Shown here: positions 47,860 to 55,536 of the stretch, in pieces
How positions within the stretch are numbered: the first letter of the stretch is position 1
Layout of the letters: each line of letters starts with the position of its first letter
Assembly (NCBI RefSeq): GCF_003114835.2
Contig: NZ_AP025028.1
Coordinates: 3,438,001-3,502,000, forward strand
DNA from: Leptospira kobayashii
Lineage (GTDB): Bacteria; Spirochaetota; Leptospiria; Leptospirales; Leptospiraceae
Direction of reading: 5' to 3'
Length of the DNA stretch: 64,000 bases
The notes under the pieces: generated by a model
Seen by the model: only the letters and a program-made list of their open reading frames with translations
Told to the model about the DNA's origin: nothing
Databases searched by the model: none
Translations under genes and position numbers: made by a program

Positions 47860-48438
47860 ATGCCTATACCAAATTTTAATCAATCAAATGTTCTTCCACC
47901 ATTTTTGCCAGGTAAGAATCCGACATTAATAGATTCTGTTGCTCCATACAGAGCTACGTTAAAAGAATTTATTGAGTTATTTAATACATCTGATAAGCGA
48001 CGAAAAATTTTAATCGGTTTCCTGAAATATAGATTATATATAAAATCCCTTGGCTTTGTTAAAGGATTCCAATGGCTAGACGGAAGCTTCCTCGAGAACA
48101 TAGAAAAATCCCAAGAAAGAAATCCAAATGATATAGATTTAGTTACCTTTGCTGAAAGGCCTATGACCATACAAAATGAAGCTGAATGGTCTGATTTTAT
48201 CGATCAAAATTTTGAATTCTTTATTCCAGAAAGACTTAAAACAATATATTTTTGTGATGCATATTTTATTGATTTAGGATTAAAACCAGATTATATTGTA
48301 AAAAATACGGCCTATTGGTTTGGGTTATTCTCTCATCAAAGAGAAACATTTTTATGGAAAGGTATGGTCGAAATTGCCCTTTCTGACTCTGAAGACTCTC
48401 TAATTAGTACATTGGAATTGGAAGAACAAAATGCCTAA
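47860..48438 (+). CDS. Nucleotidyltransferase-like protein (cassette 7, first gene)
   Basis: A 192-residue protein. GFVKGFQWLDGSFLENIEKSQERNPNDIDLVTF carries the nucleotidyltransferase signature (GSF followed by NDIDLVTF) with a plausible Asp pair, and the opening MPIPNFNQSNVLPPFLPG is like the DUF6932 family. LGLKPDYI could supply a further Asp. A second gene of unknown family overlaps its end by eight bases. Nucleotidyltransferase-plus-partner cassettes are often toxin-antitoxin or abortive-infection modules; which protein is the toxin cannot be told here. Confidence 0.75.
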   Translation: MPIPNFNQSNVLPPFLPGKNPTLIDSVAPYRATLKEFIELFNTSDKRRKILIGFLKYRLYIKSLGFVKGFQWLDGSFLENIEKSQERNPNDIDLVTFAERPMTIQNEAEWSDFIDQNFEFFIPERLKTIYFCDAYFIDLGLKPDYIVKNTAYWFGLFSHQRETFLWKGMVEIALSDSEDSLISTLELEEQNA

Positions 48439-49399
48439 AAAACTTAAAATTGATAGTTTAAATGCAGATCTATCCGCAATTTCAAATCTTTTAAAATTTG
48501 CAGAGTCAGCGAATGACAAAATTGGCCAAATTCAATATAAATATAGGAAAATGGAGCTTGAAGAAAAAATATCAGCTCTTGAATCTACACCTACTCACAA
48601 TGCTAGCATAGCACTCTATTTTGGAGGAAAACCCGTAATTGGTTCGGCTGGTATTTCAGCTGCTTTTGCAGGAAAAACAATACATTCATTTCAAAATATA
48701 ATTTCAAACGTCTATGCCAGCTACAGCGGAGATAGAATGAATGATACAATAAAAGGTGAAAAAGGAAAACTTCCATTCTTAGACGAATCTAAACTAATGG
48801 TAACTACTATTACTAAAGGTTCTTTTGGTTTCATACTCGATGAAATTGACAATGAAAATACACTAACTAATACAAATTTATCTAACGTTGTTGATGAAGT
48901 GGCAAATATTTTGGTGGATACCAGTTCAAACGAAGAGTCATTTTTCTATGATGTTGTTGCACGTATAAACAGCAGAACTTTTAGTGCAGTGAAAGAGTTC
49001 TTCGTTACACTCGAAAAGAATTCGGCAACACTAAGAGTTGTAGAAGATAATAAAGATTTTTATCTTAATGAAGAAGCCATACATCGTGCAAAAATCAGAA
49101 CTGAAGCATCAATTAGCGAAGAAAAGAAAATTGAATTAAAAGGAACTCTAATTGGAGTTCTACCTATTCATAGGAAATTTGAATTAGTTTTAGAAAATAA
49201 TGGTCAGCTAATTTATGGCGGAATGACAAGTTCCGCTTTAAAACAGTATATGGATTTCGAACAACAAGGAATTTCAATGAAAGAAAATAAAATTCATGCG
49301 TTGTGTTATCAAAAAACAATAGAATCTTTAACTGCCGAACCTAAATCGGTTTACACTATTTACTATATTTCGTTAGAACAGCCAAACCTTCTTACCTGA
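48431..49399 (+). CDS. Hypothetical protein, partner of the nucleotidyltransferase (cassette 7)
   Basis: A 322-residue soluble protein that starts within the stop region of the first gene. Residues about 1-55 are a coiled coil (NADLSAISNLLKFAESANDKIGQIQYKYRKMELEEKISALE). A middle domain follows, with YFGGKPVIGSAGISAAFAGKTIHSFQ and MVTTITKGSFGFILDE, and the C-terminal third is beta-rich (LKGTLIGVLPIHRKFELVLENNGQLIYGGM). No catalytic motif or membrane helix is visible. The overlapping genes imply co-translation with the nucleotidyltransferase and probably a complex. Confidence 0.7.
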   Translation: MPKKLKIDSLNADLSAISNLLKFAESANDKIGQIQYKYRKMELEEKISALESTPTHNASIALYFGGKPVIGSAGISAAFAGKTIHSFQNIISNVYASYSGDRMNDTIKGEKGKLPFLDESKLMVTTITKGSFGFILDEIDNENTLTNTNLSNVVDEVANILVDTSSNEESFFYDVVARINSRTFSAVKEFFVTLEKNSATLRVVEDNKDFYLNEEAIHRAKIRTEASISEEKKIELKGTLIGVLPIHRKFELVLENNGQLIYGGMTSSALKQYMDFEQQGISMKENKIHALCYQKTIESLTAEPKSVYTIYYISLEQPNLLT

Positions 49400-49405
49400 C
49401 GCTTC

Positions 49406-49575
49406 GCATAACTACGGCTTATCGCTACGCTTCGGGATTCACTACGTTCACCCTCGCTCGGTCTGCGACACATTCCTCTTCTGTCACTCGCTTGCATACG
49501 CAAGCTACGTGCCAGTCCCTAACGCCTCTTTGAGGCTCAGGGTCGAGGAACGTCGATAAGCCTAAGTCGTTATGC
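49406..49575 (+). repeat. attC-like element 7 (170 bp)
   Basis: R'' GCATAAC, core GTTATGC, L boxes GGCTTATCG/CGATAAGCC, spacer TAAGTC. Inner helix TTCCTC/GAGGAA. The flank pairs with the start of cassette 7 over 16 positions, 15 matching. Confidence 0.88.
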
Positions 49576-49603
49576 GTCATTCCACCTAAAAATCTAATCC
49601 AAT

Positions 49604-50284
49604 ATGAATATGATATTTAGTAATAAAATCGCAAAGCATGACTTCTTCGACACTGCAGTTGCAGATATTCTTCGGGCCATTGACGGCGGTTCACTGATGG
49701 GATCTATAATTCTGTCAATGTGCTGTATAGATTACATGGGGTTAGCAATGAATCCTGAGAAAAAAAATACAAAGTCAGATTTTAAGAATTTCATCACTGA
49801 ACACATGTCTCAAGCTAACACTATTTATTCTGATCCTGATATAGCAGATGTATTGTATGCTGTGCGCAATTCTCTCATTCACTCGTATGGTAAATCAGAC
49901 GCAACTGAAAACCTAAAACTAGATTTTGTCATAGATCAGAACAGATTTGAAAATCATCTAGCAGTTGTCACAAGCGGCAATCGACGATGCTTTTATTTGT
50001 ATTTACCTCATTTCGTGGCAGAATTGATCGCCGGAGTTGAACATTTCTTTCGAAAATCTGCAATTACTCAAGCTTCGTTACACAAGTGGTATTCTAATCT
50101 TCTTTTAGTGTTAGGCGTTTCTGGATCTTCCTACCGATTCGATGTGGAGATTACTCCCGGAAATATACACAGTCGTTCCCATCGCTTCTTGGAAGTCCTG
50201 GATAATCCCAATCCTCTAAGTATTGAGTCTCTTCGTGAAAATATCAGTCTCCTAATAAGAAAACAATTAAATCCTGAGGTATAA
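49604..50284 (+). CDS. HEPN-like protein (cassette 8)
   Basis: A 226-residue helical protein. VLYAVRNSLIHSYG contains R-x4-H (Arg-Asn-Ser-Leu-Ile-His), the catalytic pattern of HEPN ribonucleases, preceded by a helical region with SIILSMCCIDYMG that resembles the first HEPN helices. The C-terminal half (FVAELIAGVEHFFRKSA; VEITPGNIHSRSHRF) is not recognised. HEPN RNases are common in toxin-antitoxin and abortive-infection systems, but no separate antitoxin gene is in the cassette, so it could be self-regulated or non-toxic. Confidence 0.68.
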   Translation: MNMIFSNKIAKHDFFDTAVADILRAIDGGSLMGSIILSMCCIDYMGLAMNPEKKNTKSDFKNFITEHMSQANTIYSDPDIADVLYAVRNSLIHSYGKSDATENLKLDFVIDQNRFENHLAVVTSGNRRCFYLYLPHFVAELIAGVEHFFRKSAITQASLHKWYSNLLLVLGVSGSSYRFDVEITPGNIHSRSHRFLEVLDNPNPLSIESLRENISLLIRKQLNPEV

Positions 50285-50298
50285 TCTGGCGGAACGAC

Positions 50299-50470
50299 GC
50301 ATAACTACGCCTTACCGCTACGCTGCGAGATTTGCTGTGCAAACTCTTGCTCGGCCTTCGGCACATTGTCCTCCGTCACGTTTCTTGCTTAAGCAAGAAA
50401 GCGCGCCGACGCTAACGCCTCCATCGGAGGCTCAGCTACGGACAACGTCGGTAAGGCTAATTCGTTAGCC
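50299..50470 (+). repeat. attC-like element 8 (172 bp)
   Basis: R'' GCATAAC, core GTTAGCC, L boxes GCCTTACCG/CGGTAAGGC, spacer TAATTC. Apical arm GCCTCC/GGAGGC. The flank pairs with the start of cassette 8 over 18 positions, 16 matching; both mismatches are A opposite C. Confidence 0.87.
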
Positions 50471-50486
50471 GAAAGTTCGGGGAAGA

Positions 50487-50504
50487 CGCCGCTTCCGTGC
50501 GGCG
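50487..50504. other. GC-rich hairpin at the start of cassette 9
   Basis: CGCCGC (50487-50492) pairs with GCGGCG (50499-50504) around TTCCGT, followed by ATTAAAAC. It could stop read-through from the previous cassette before the higBA promoter. It is a private feature of this cassette. Confidence 0.45.
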
Positions 50505-50576
50505 ATTAAAACAAAAGATTTATAACTCATTAGTTTTCGTTACTTAAAACATCTGAAAAGTAGATAAAAATTCGAT

Positions 50577-50605
50577 TTGACAATACCCTATTCAGTAGGG
50601 ATAAT
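50577..50605 (+). promoter_or_regulatory. Promoter and operator of the HigBA cassette
   Basis: A near-consensus sigma-70 promoter: TTGACA (50577-50582), 17 bases, GATAAT (50600-50605). The spacer holds a perfect inverted repeat CCCTA-TTCAG-TAGGG (50586-50600), the likely site for the HigA repressor. The expected transcription start, about seven bases after the -10, coincides with an in-frame TTG at 50613. Confidence 0.65.
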
Positions 50606-50612
50606 TGGTTTA

Positions 50613-50978
50613 TTGAAACGATTATTCATTCATTTTCAAGATTTTGATCAATTTTGGAAACATGCAAAGCTTGGAGATGAAGAACTACTTGAGTTTCAAT
50701 CATATCTTCTCGAAAATCCTAAATCTGGTGTTGTCATTCCGGGTTCAAATGGATTAAGAAAGATTAGGTGGAAAAAGAAAGGTACTGGGAAGAGTTCTGG
50801 GATCAGGGTTTTTTATTTAGACCTTGAAGAATTTGGGACTACTTTCCTTATCTCTTTAATCGAAAAAAATGATCAGGAAAACTTATCTAAAGCTCAATTG
50901 AAGATACTTTCTCAATTAGTTCAAACTTTAAAAGATAATATGAAGAAAGGGAGAATCACAAATGGTAAAACAAAGTAA
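50613..50978 (+). CDS. HigB/RelE-type toxin (cassette 9)
   Basis: A ribonuclease-fold toxin of about 121 aa that would cleave mRNA at the ribosome. The pattern DEELLEFQSYLLENPKSGVVIPGSNGLRKIRWKKKGTGKSSGIRVFYL, ending in LISLIEKNDQENLSKAQLKILSQLV, is typical of the HigB subgroup with the GSGGxRKxRW motif. The start is difficult: the longest frame (TTG at 50577) runs through the promoter, so I place it at TTG 50613, implying a leaderless mRNA. An ATT a few codons later is also possible. It precedes and overlaps its antitoxin by 17 bases, the usual HigB-HigA order. Confidence 0.8.
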   Translation: MKRLFIHFQDFDQFWKHAKLGDEELLEFQSYLLENPKSGVVIPGSNGLRKIRWKKKGTGKSSGIRVFYLDLEEFGTTFLISLIEKNDQENLSKAQLKILSQLVQTLKDNMKKGRITNGKTK

Positions 50979-51297
50979 CGATAAATTATTCAATAGCCTT
51001 GTTAAAGGATTAAATGATGCCATTGATTACTCTAATGGGGAGAATGTTCATGGCGTTCAAGCTAGAATCGTTTCTATTCCAAAACTACCTACTTTTAAAG
51101 GAAAAGAAATTAAAAGTATCAGAAATAAATTACATTTAACTCAGACTATATTTGCTCAAACTCTTGGTGTTTCCGAGAAAACTATTGAAGCTTGGGAATC
51201 GGGAAGAAATATTCCACAAGGCCCTGCTCAAAGAATGTTATTCGTTCTTAAAAATAATTCAAATGCACTCGACGTCCTAGGTGTTAAATACGGTTAG
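50962..51297 (+). CDS. HigA-type antitoxin with XRE helix-turn-helix (cassette 9)
   Basis: A 111-residue DNA-binding antitoxin. The helix-turn-helix is IRNKLHLTQTIFAQTLGVSEKTIEAWESGRNIPQGPAQRML, with a preceding segment VSIPKLPTFKGKEIKSIR. It overlaps the HigB frame by 17 bases and has an AAAGGGAGA ribosome-binding site within that gene. It probably binds the inverted repeat in the higBA promoter and neutralises HigB. It is followed by a small TGCGAC/GTCGCA hairpin at 51305-51322. Confidence 0.9.
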   Translation: MVKQSNDKLFNSLVKGLNDAIDYSNGENVHGVQARIVSIPKLPTFKGKEIKSIRNKLHLTQTIFAQTLGVSEKTIEAWESGRNIPQGPAQRMLFVLKNNSNALDVLGVKYG

Positions 51298-51304
51298 TTA
51301 AGAT

Positions 51305-51322
51305 TGCGACGTCCTTGTCGCA
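51305..51322 (+). terminator. Hairpin after higA
   Basis: TGCGAC (51305-51310) pairs with GTCGCA (51317-51322) around GTCCTT, eight bases after the higA stop. No T tract, so termination is uncertain. Confidence 0.4.
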
Positions 51323-51336
51323 GATCCCGAACCATC

Positions 51337-51507
51337 GGCTAACTACGCCTTACCGCTACGCTGCGGGACTCGCTTCGCTCACCCTTGCTCGGGCTGAAGC
51401 CACATTGTCCTCCGTCACGTTTCTTGCTTAGCAAGAAAGCGTGCCGACGCTAACGCCTCCTCAGAGGCTCAGCTACGGACAACGTCGGTAAGCCTAGTTC
51501 GTTATAC
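51337..51507 (+). repeat. attC-like element 9 (171 bp, mosaic L boxes)
   Basis: R'' GGCTAAC, core GTTATAC. It is the only copy whose L boxes do not fully pair: left GCCTTACCG, right CGGTAAGCC. It looks like a left arm of one allele joined to a right arm of another. The flank pairs with the start of cassette 9 over 18 positions, 16 matching. Confidence 0.86.
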
Positions 51508-51535
51508 GACATCGTAAATAAATTTGGAGAAAAGA

Positions 51536-52066
51536 ATGAAACACGAATCTACTGAAGAAGATAAACTTACCATTACCGAGTCTGAAATCGATTTCGAAAA
51601 CTGGATAACAAAAGACTTTATATCACCGCAACTAAAAAGTAAACTAACAGAATCGCAAATTTTAATTGTTCCTACAGAAGGATTCAGAGAATATAAAGGC
51701 CCCGTTTTTCCAGTTAAAACTGAAGAGATATTTCATTACATTAAATCTAACATTAATAATGAACTTATAGTTGATATATGCACTGAAGATTCTCAATATC
51801 GGGAACTTGCCCTACACAGTAATTTAATCGTATTAGGTGAATTTTTAGTCAAAACTGTTGCATTAACTATCTTTTTAGCAGTATTATCAAACTACATTTA
51901 TGATAACTATGTGAAAAAAGGATCTGCTGATTCTATTGTTCGCTTAGCAATTACAGTAGAAAGAGGAAAAAAGAAATCTGTTCGTGTCGAATACGAAGGT
52001 CAGGCAAGTGGATTTAATCAAGTCTCAGATAAAATTAAGGAAATTATTCATGAAGGAAAAAAGTAG
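51536..52066 (+). CDS. Hypothetical protein (cassette 10, first gene, 176 aa)
   Basis: Starts at the ATG at 51536, after a GGAGAAAAG ribosome-binding site (an in-frame TTG four codons earlier is part of that site). The first half is acidic (EEDKLTITESEIDFENW). One hydrophobic helix (VLGEFLVKTVALTIFLAVLSNYIYD, about residues 100-124) follows, and then a C-terminal beta-like segment (SIVRLAITVERGKKKSVRVEYEG) resembling the SMODS/nucleotide-sensor-associated style of tail, without a firm match. The SEC-C gene overlaps its end by 17 bases. A membrane effector or sensor role is possible. Confidence 0.68.
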   Translation: MKHESTEEDKLTITESEIDFENWITKDFISPQLKSKLTESQILIVPTEGFREYKGPVFPVKTEEIFHYIKSNINNELIVDICTEDSQYRELALHSNLIVLGEFLVKTVALTIFLAVLSNYIYDNYVKKGSADSIVRLAITVERGKKKSVRVEYEGQASGFNQVSDKIKEIIHEGKK

Positions 52067-52904
52067 CATCAATGAAATTGAAGCCGATTTAAATAATTAC
52101 AAAGACAGAACCAATGACGATACTAAAAAAACTAAAGAAATCCTTTTAAAAGATAAAGAATATTTACTTAGTAAAGACGATCAAGAAGGATTAAAAAAAA
52201 ACTGGATATATTCTAAGATTCTAGAAATCCAAGAAGATTTCAAATCGGCATTTAACCTTATTAAGGATAATGAATTTTACCAGGGCTGGTGTAAATTAGA
52301 GGAAATAGAAATAGATTTAGAGTCTCTTAGTAGACATTTTTCACTTACTAATCAATTTGGATTATCACATATAACTGAGTATACACAAAAATTTCAAAAG
52401 CTATATCCCTATACAATCTTCTTCAGTCCAGAAATTCTGGAAATAGAAAAAAAATGTAACATTTGTGACCAGGTAGTTAATATTCGAAACCAATGTGGTC
52501 ATTTACCAGGAAACATTTACAACGGAGAAATGTGTCACAGAATAGTGACCAATGGGGAAATTTTAGGTATAGCAGTAGTTAAAAATCCAGTTCAAAAATA
52601 TTCCGTTGCTTTCTTATCTGATCCTCAAACTAATCAAAGAATTGATTATTACAATTATGATAATTTAAAATACTTGATAGGCGCATTATCAAATCCTTTT
52701 GAAAAATGGGAGTATAAAATAATGGATGTTCAGTATTCCCATAATCAATTTAAGCACGTTAGAAGAAATGATCCTTGTCCATGTGGAAGCAGCAAAAAGT
52801 ATAAGGCTTGCTGTTTATTAGAAAAAGGTGTAAAAGGGATCCATTGTAAATTCGACCTTGAAAACCCTCCTCCCAAATCATATCCCAATTTTGAAATTAC
52901 TTAA
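52050..52904 (+). CDS. SEC-C motif protein (cassette 10, second gene)
   Basis: A 284-residue protein starting at the ATG at 52050, with an AAGGA ribosome-binding site. The N-terminal 60 residues are a coiled coil. A Cys-rich region in the middle (CNICDQVVNIRNQCGHLPG, then EMCHRI) looks like a treble-clef metal site. NDPCPCGSSKKYKACC near residue 257 is a clear SEC-C zinc motif, also found in SecA tails and many mobile-element proteins. It overlaps the membrane-protein gene by 17 bases, so the pair is co-translated. Function unknown; defence is suggested by context only. Confidence 0.78.
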   Translation: MKEKSSINEIEADLNNYKDRTNDDTKKTKEILLKDKEYLLSKDDQEGLKKNWIYSKILEIQEDFKSAFNLIKDNEFYQGWCKLEEIEIDLESLSRHFSLTNQFGLSHITEYTQKFQKLYPYTIFFSPEILEIEKKCNICDQVVNIRNQCGHLPGNIYNGEMCHRIVTNGEILGIAVVKNPVQKYSVAFLSDPQTNQRIDYYNYDNLKYLIGALSNPFEKWEYKIMDVQYSHNQFKHVRRNDPCPCGSSKKYKACCLLEKGVKGIHCKFDLENPPPKSYPNFEIT

Positions 52905-52919
52905 TCCATTTACGACGTC

Positions 52920-53090
52920 GTATAACTACGGCTTACCGCTACGCTGCGGGATTCGTTTCACTCACCCTTGCTCGGGCGGAAGCCACATTGTCCTCCGTCA
53001 CGTTTCTTGCTTAAGCAAGAAAGCGCGCCGACGCTAACGTCTCTACGAGACTCAGCTACGGACAACGTCGGTAAGCCTAGTTCGTTAAGC
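52920..53090 (+). repeat. attC-like element 10 (171 bp)
   Basis: R'' GTATAAC, core GTTAAGC. L boxes GGCTTACCG/CGGTAAGCC, a third allele with full pairing. Apical arm GTCTC/GAGAC, a covariant of GCCTC/GAGGC. The flank pairs with the start of cassette 10 over 19 positions, 18 matching. Confidence 0.88.
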
Positions 53091-53105
53091 GCCATTTAGC
53101 AAAAT

Positions 53106-54200
53106 ATGACAATAGAATTTAAAACAAATAAAAATGTATATATACTTGGAGCAGGCTTCTCTGTTCCAGCAGGTATTCCAACAATAGATAACTTCTTTGA
53201 TAAAACAAAGGAAGTTTTGAACTCTCTTGATCCTAACAAAGATAAAAGGGCATTTGAAGCAATAAAAACCCTACTTGAATTAAGATTTCAATCAGCGGCT
53301 GCAGCTTATTGGACAAAAACGAATTTAGACAATATTGAGGAATTATTTTCCTTCATCAGTGCTATTGATGAAGGATATTCCTTAGTAAATTCCGTCGTTG
53401 ATTCAATTGCTATTACTATAGAAAAATTAAAAAGTGAACCAGGTAATTTTGGAAATAAAATCTATCTAGAAGATTTTATTTTAAATCAAAAATATCAAAA
53501 ATTTCGAAGACTTGACGAAAGAGCTTATGCATATTTAGATTTTAATAATTATCAGAGAATAGTTGCTTCATTATTAGGGAATATTTACGCTACCGATGAT
53601 GATGCAGAGAACGCATTTATAACTTTCAACTATGATACTGTCCTTGAAGAAACTTTAAATTCACTAGAAATTGATTATTCATATTACTTAGGGAAAGTAT
53701 CATATGAGACGATAAATACCAATTATAATGAATCCGTAAGTTTATTAAAATTACATGGCAGTGTAAACTGGGGATTTCCTGGAACAAGGGGAAGTAAATT
53801 GACAATTTATAAAAACTCGTCCGAATGCTTTCAAAAATCCAAAAGTATAGCAATAATCCCGCCTACCTGGAATAAACACATAGATGGACAAACGGAAAAA
53901 GTTTGGCAACAAGCTGTAAAAGAATTGAAAACTGCTACGAGAATCATTATTATCGGCTTTTCATTTCCAGAGACAGATAACCACGTAAAATATCTTCTGT
54001 CTGCAGGCTTAAAAGATAATATATCACTCAGAAACGTTCTGTTCATAAATCCTATGGAAGAAAATGAAGCAAAAAGAAAACTCTCAAAAGTATTTAGTGA
54101 TTCGTTGTTTATTAACGATAAAGTTCTCATATCTAGAACGAAAATCGAAAACTTCATAGATAAGCAAGAAAATCTAAAGCTAATAAATAGAGCAAGCTAA
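53106..54200 (+). CDS. SIR2-like protein (cassette 11)
   Basis: A 364-residue SIR2-family protein. NVYILGAGFSVPAGIPTIDNFF is the NAD-binding glycine motif, NAFITFNYDTVLEETLNSL contains the catalytic-loop Asn-Tyr-Asp, and LLKLHGSVNWGFPG holds the conserved His. RIIIIGFSFPETDNHVKYLLSAGL closes the fold. Such proteins act as NAD-consuming effectors in several anti-phage systems. There is no second domain of clear type and no partner gene in the cassette, so it may sense and act alone. Confidence 0.88.
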   Translation: MTIEFKTNKNVYILGAGFSVPAGIPTIDNFFDKTKEVLNSLDPNKDKRAFEAIKTLLELRFQSAAAAYWTKTNLDNIEELFSFISAIDEGYSLVNSVVDSIAITIEKLKSEPGNFGNKIYLEDFILNQKYQKFRRLDERAYAYLDFNNYQRIVASLLGNIYATDDDAENAFITFNYDTVLEETLNSLEIDYSYYLGKVSYETINTNYNESVSLLKLHGSVNWGFPGTRGSKLTIYKNSSECFQKSKSIAIIPPTWNKHIDGQTEKVWQQAVKELKTATRIIIIGFSFPETDNHVKYLLSAGLKDNISLRNVLFINPMEENEAKRKLSKVFSDSLFINDKVLISRTKIENFIDKQENLKLINRAS

Positions 54201-54205
54201 ACAGC

Positions 54206-54348
54206 GCTTAACTACGCCTTACCGCTACGCTGCGGGATTCACTTCGTTCACCCTCGCTCGGGCTAAAGCCACATTTCTTCCGTGTCACTGCGCTTGCTCA
54301 GCAACCTCGTGCCACTTCAGAAACGTCGGTAAGGCTAGTTCGTTATAC
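54206..54348 (+). repeat. attC-like element 11 (143 bp, short form)
   Basis: R'' GCTTAAC, core GTTATAC, L boxes GCCTTACCG/CGGTAAGGC, inner helix TTTCT/AGAAA as in element 4. The flank pairs with the start of cassette 11 (TTAAGCGC) over 17 positions, 15 matching. Confidence 0.87.
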
Positions 54349-54442
54349 GAAATTGCAAAATATTTTTAACTAATTTTAATAAATTTAGAGTTCCACGAAT
54401 ATAATTTACAAAATATAATTAACATAAACGCTCGAGTTATTG

Positions 54443-55132
54443 ATGAAATTTGAATTAAATGAATTTAATCGCAACATTTCGACCGAGGAAATGATAGAAG
54501 ATTTAAAGCGATCTTATGAGATTGCAAAAAAAAATAATAAAAAACTAACAAGTAGAGAATATAATAAAATTGGGAAATATACCTCTGGCACCATTTCACT
54601 TCGATTTGGAAAATGGAATGAGGCTTTACTAAAAGCTGGATTAATTCCAAACTTAGAAAAAAATATTTCAGAAGCCGATCTTTTCAGTAATCTAGAGAAA
54701 ATATGGATTGAGAAAGGGTCTCAACCTGTATACAGAGATTTAAATACTTCAACTTCGAAATACCATGCCTCAGCTTACGCTTTACGTTTTGGTAGTTGGA
54801 GAGATGCATTAAAAGCATTTATCGACTATATCAATCAAGATCCAGAGAATGAAATAGAAACAATAAGTGACATAGCCTCAAATGATTCAATATCAAATGA
54901 AATAAAACATAAAACTAGCAGAAATATATCAGATAGAATGCGTTTTAGAATTTTAGCAAGAGATGGTTTTACTTGTCAGTCATGTGGAGCTACCCCAATA
55001 AAAACTCGCGGTATTGAATTACATGTAGACCACATAATTCCTTGGTCACGAGGAGGAGAAACCGTAGAAATTAATTTACAAACAAAATGCCAGAAATGCA
55101 ACATTGGAAAAGGAAACGCATTTACAGTATAA
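54443..55132 (+). CDS. HNH endonuclease with N-terminal repeats (cassette 12)
   Basis: A 229-residue nuclease. Two repeats of the HNH-associated type (TSGTISLRFGKWNEALLKAGL and YHASAYALRFGSWRDALKAF) occupy residues about 15-130 and probably bind DNA. The HNH domain is at about 165-229: RILARDGFTCQSCGA, LHVDHIIPWSRGGE, LQTKCQKCNIGKG, with the catalytic His in DHI and two CxxC zinc pairs. ATG 54443 is preferred to the TTG one codon before. It may be a restriction-like effector or a homing-type nuclease. Confidence 0.87.
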   Translation: MKFELNEFNRNISTEEMIEDLKRSYEIAKKNNKKLTSREYNKIGKYTSGTISLRFGKWNEALLKAGLIPNLEKNISEADLFSNLEKIWIEKGSQPVYRDLNTSTSKYHASAYALRFGSWRDALKAFIDYINQDPENEIETISDIASNDSISNEIKHKTSRNISDRMRFRILARDGFTCQSCGATPIKTRGIELHVDHIIPWSRGGETVEINLQTKCQKCNIGKGNAFTV

Positions 55133-55185
55133 ATGAATTTAAAATAGAAATAAGCATACAAAGAAATTAAATAATTTGCAACTTC

Positions 55186-55360
55186 GTATAACTACGGCTT
55201 ACCGCGGCGCTGCGGGATTCGTTTCACTCACCCTTGCTTGGTCTGCGACACATAGCCCTCCGTCACACTTTTTGCTAATTTCATGCAAAAAGATGTGCCG
55301 ACGCTAACGCCTCCTTGAGGCTCAGCTACGGACTACGTCGGTAAGCCTAGTTCGTTAGCC
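55186..55360 (+). repeat. attC-like element 12 (175 bp)
   Basis: R'' GTATAAC, core GTTAGCC, L boxes GGCTTACCG/CGGTAAGCC. The inner helix is TAGCCC opposite GGACTA, one mismatch from full pairing, with the A-T pair swapped relative to other copies. The flank pairs with the start of cassette 12 over 18 positions, 17 matching. Confidence 0.87.
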
Positions 55361-55536
55361 GACATTTCCAATTATCAATAATAAATACAGTAGCCGTAAC
55401 AAACAAAGGCAGATTCGGATTTTATACCCTTACAGAACTCTAGCTTAATCAACAAAGAGTCTAAAAAATCAAGTAATACTATCTATACTCGCACAAATTA
55501 AAGCTTTATTAACAATATTAAAAAATAGGAATATAT

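Noticed and set aside
50577..50612. TTG at 50577 as the HigB start
   Set aside because: These bases form a near-consensus promoter with an operator in its spacer, so they are unlikely to be translated.
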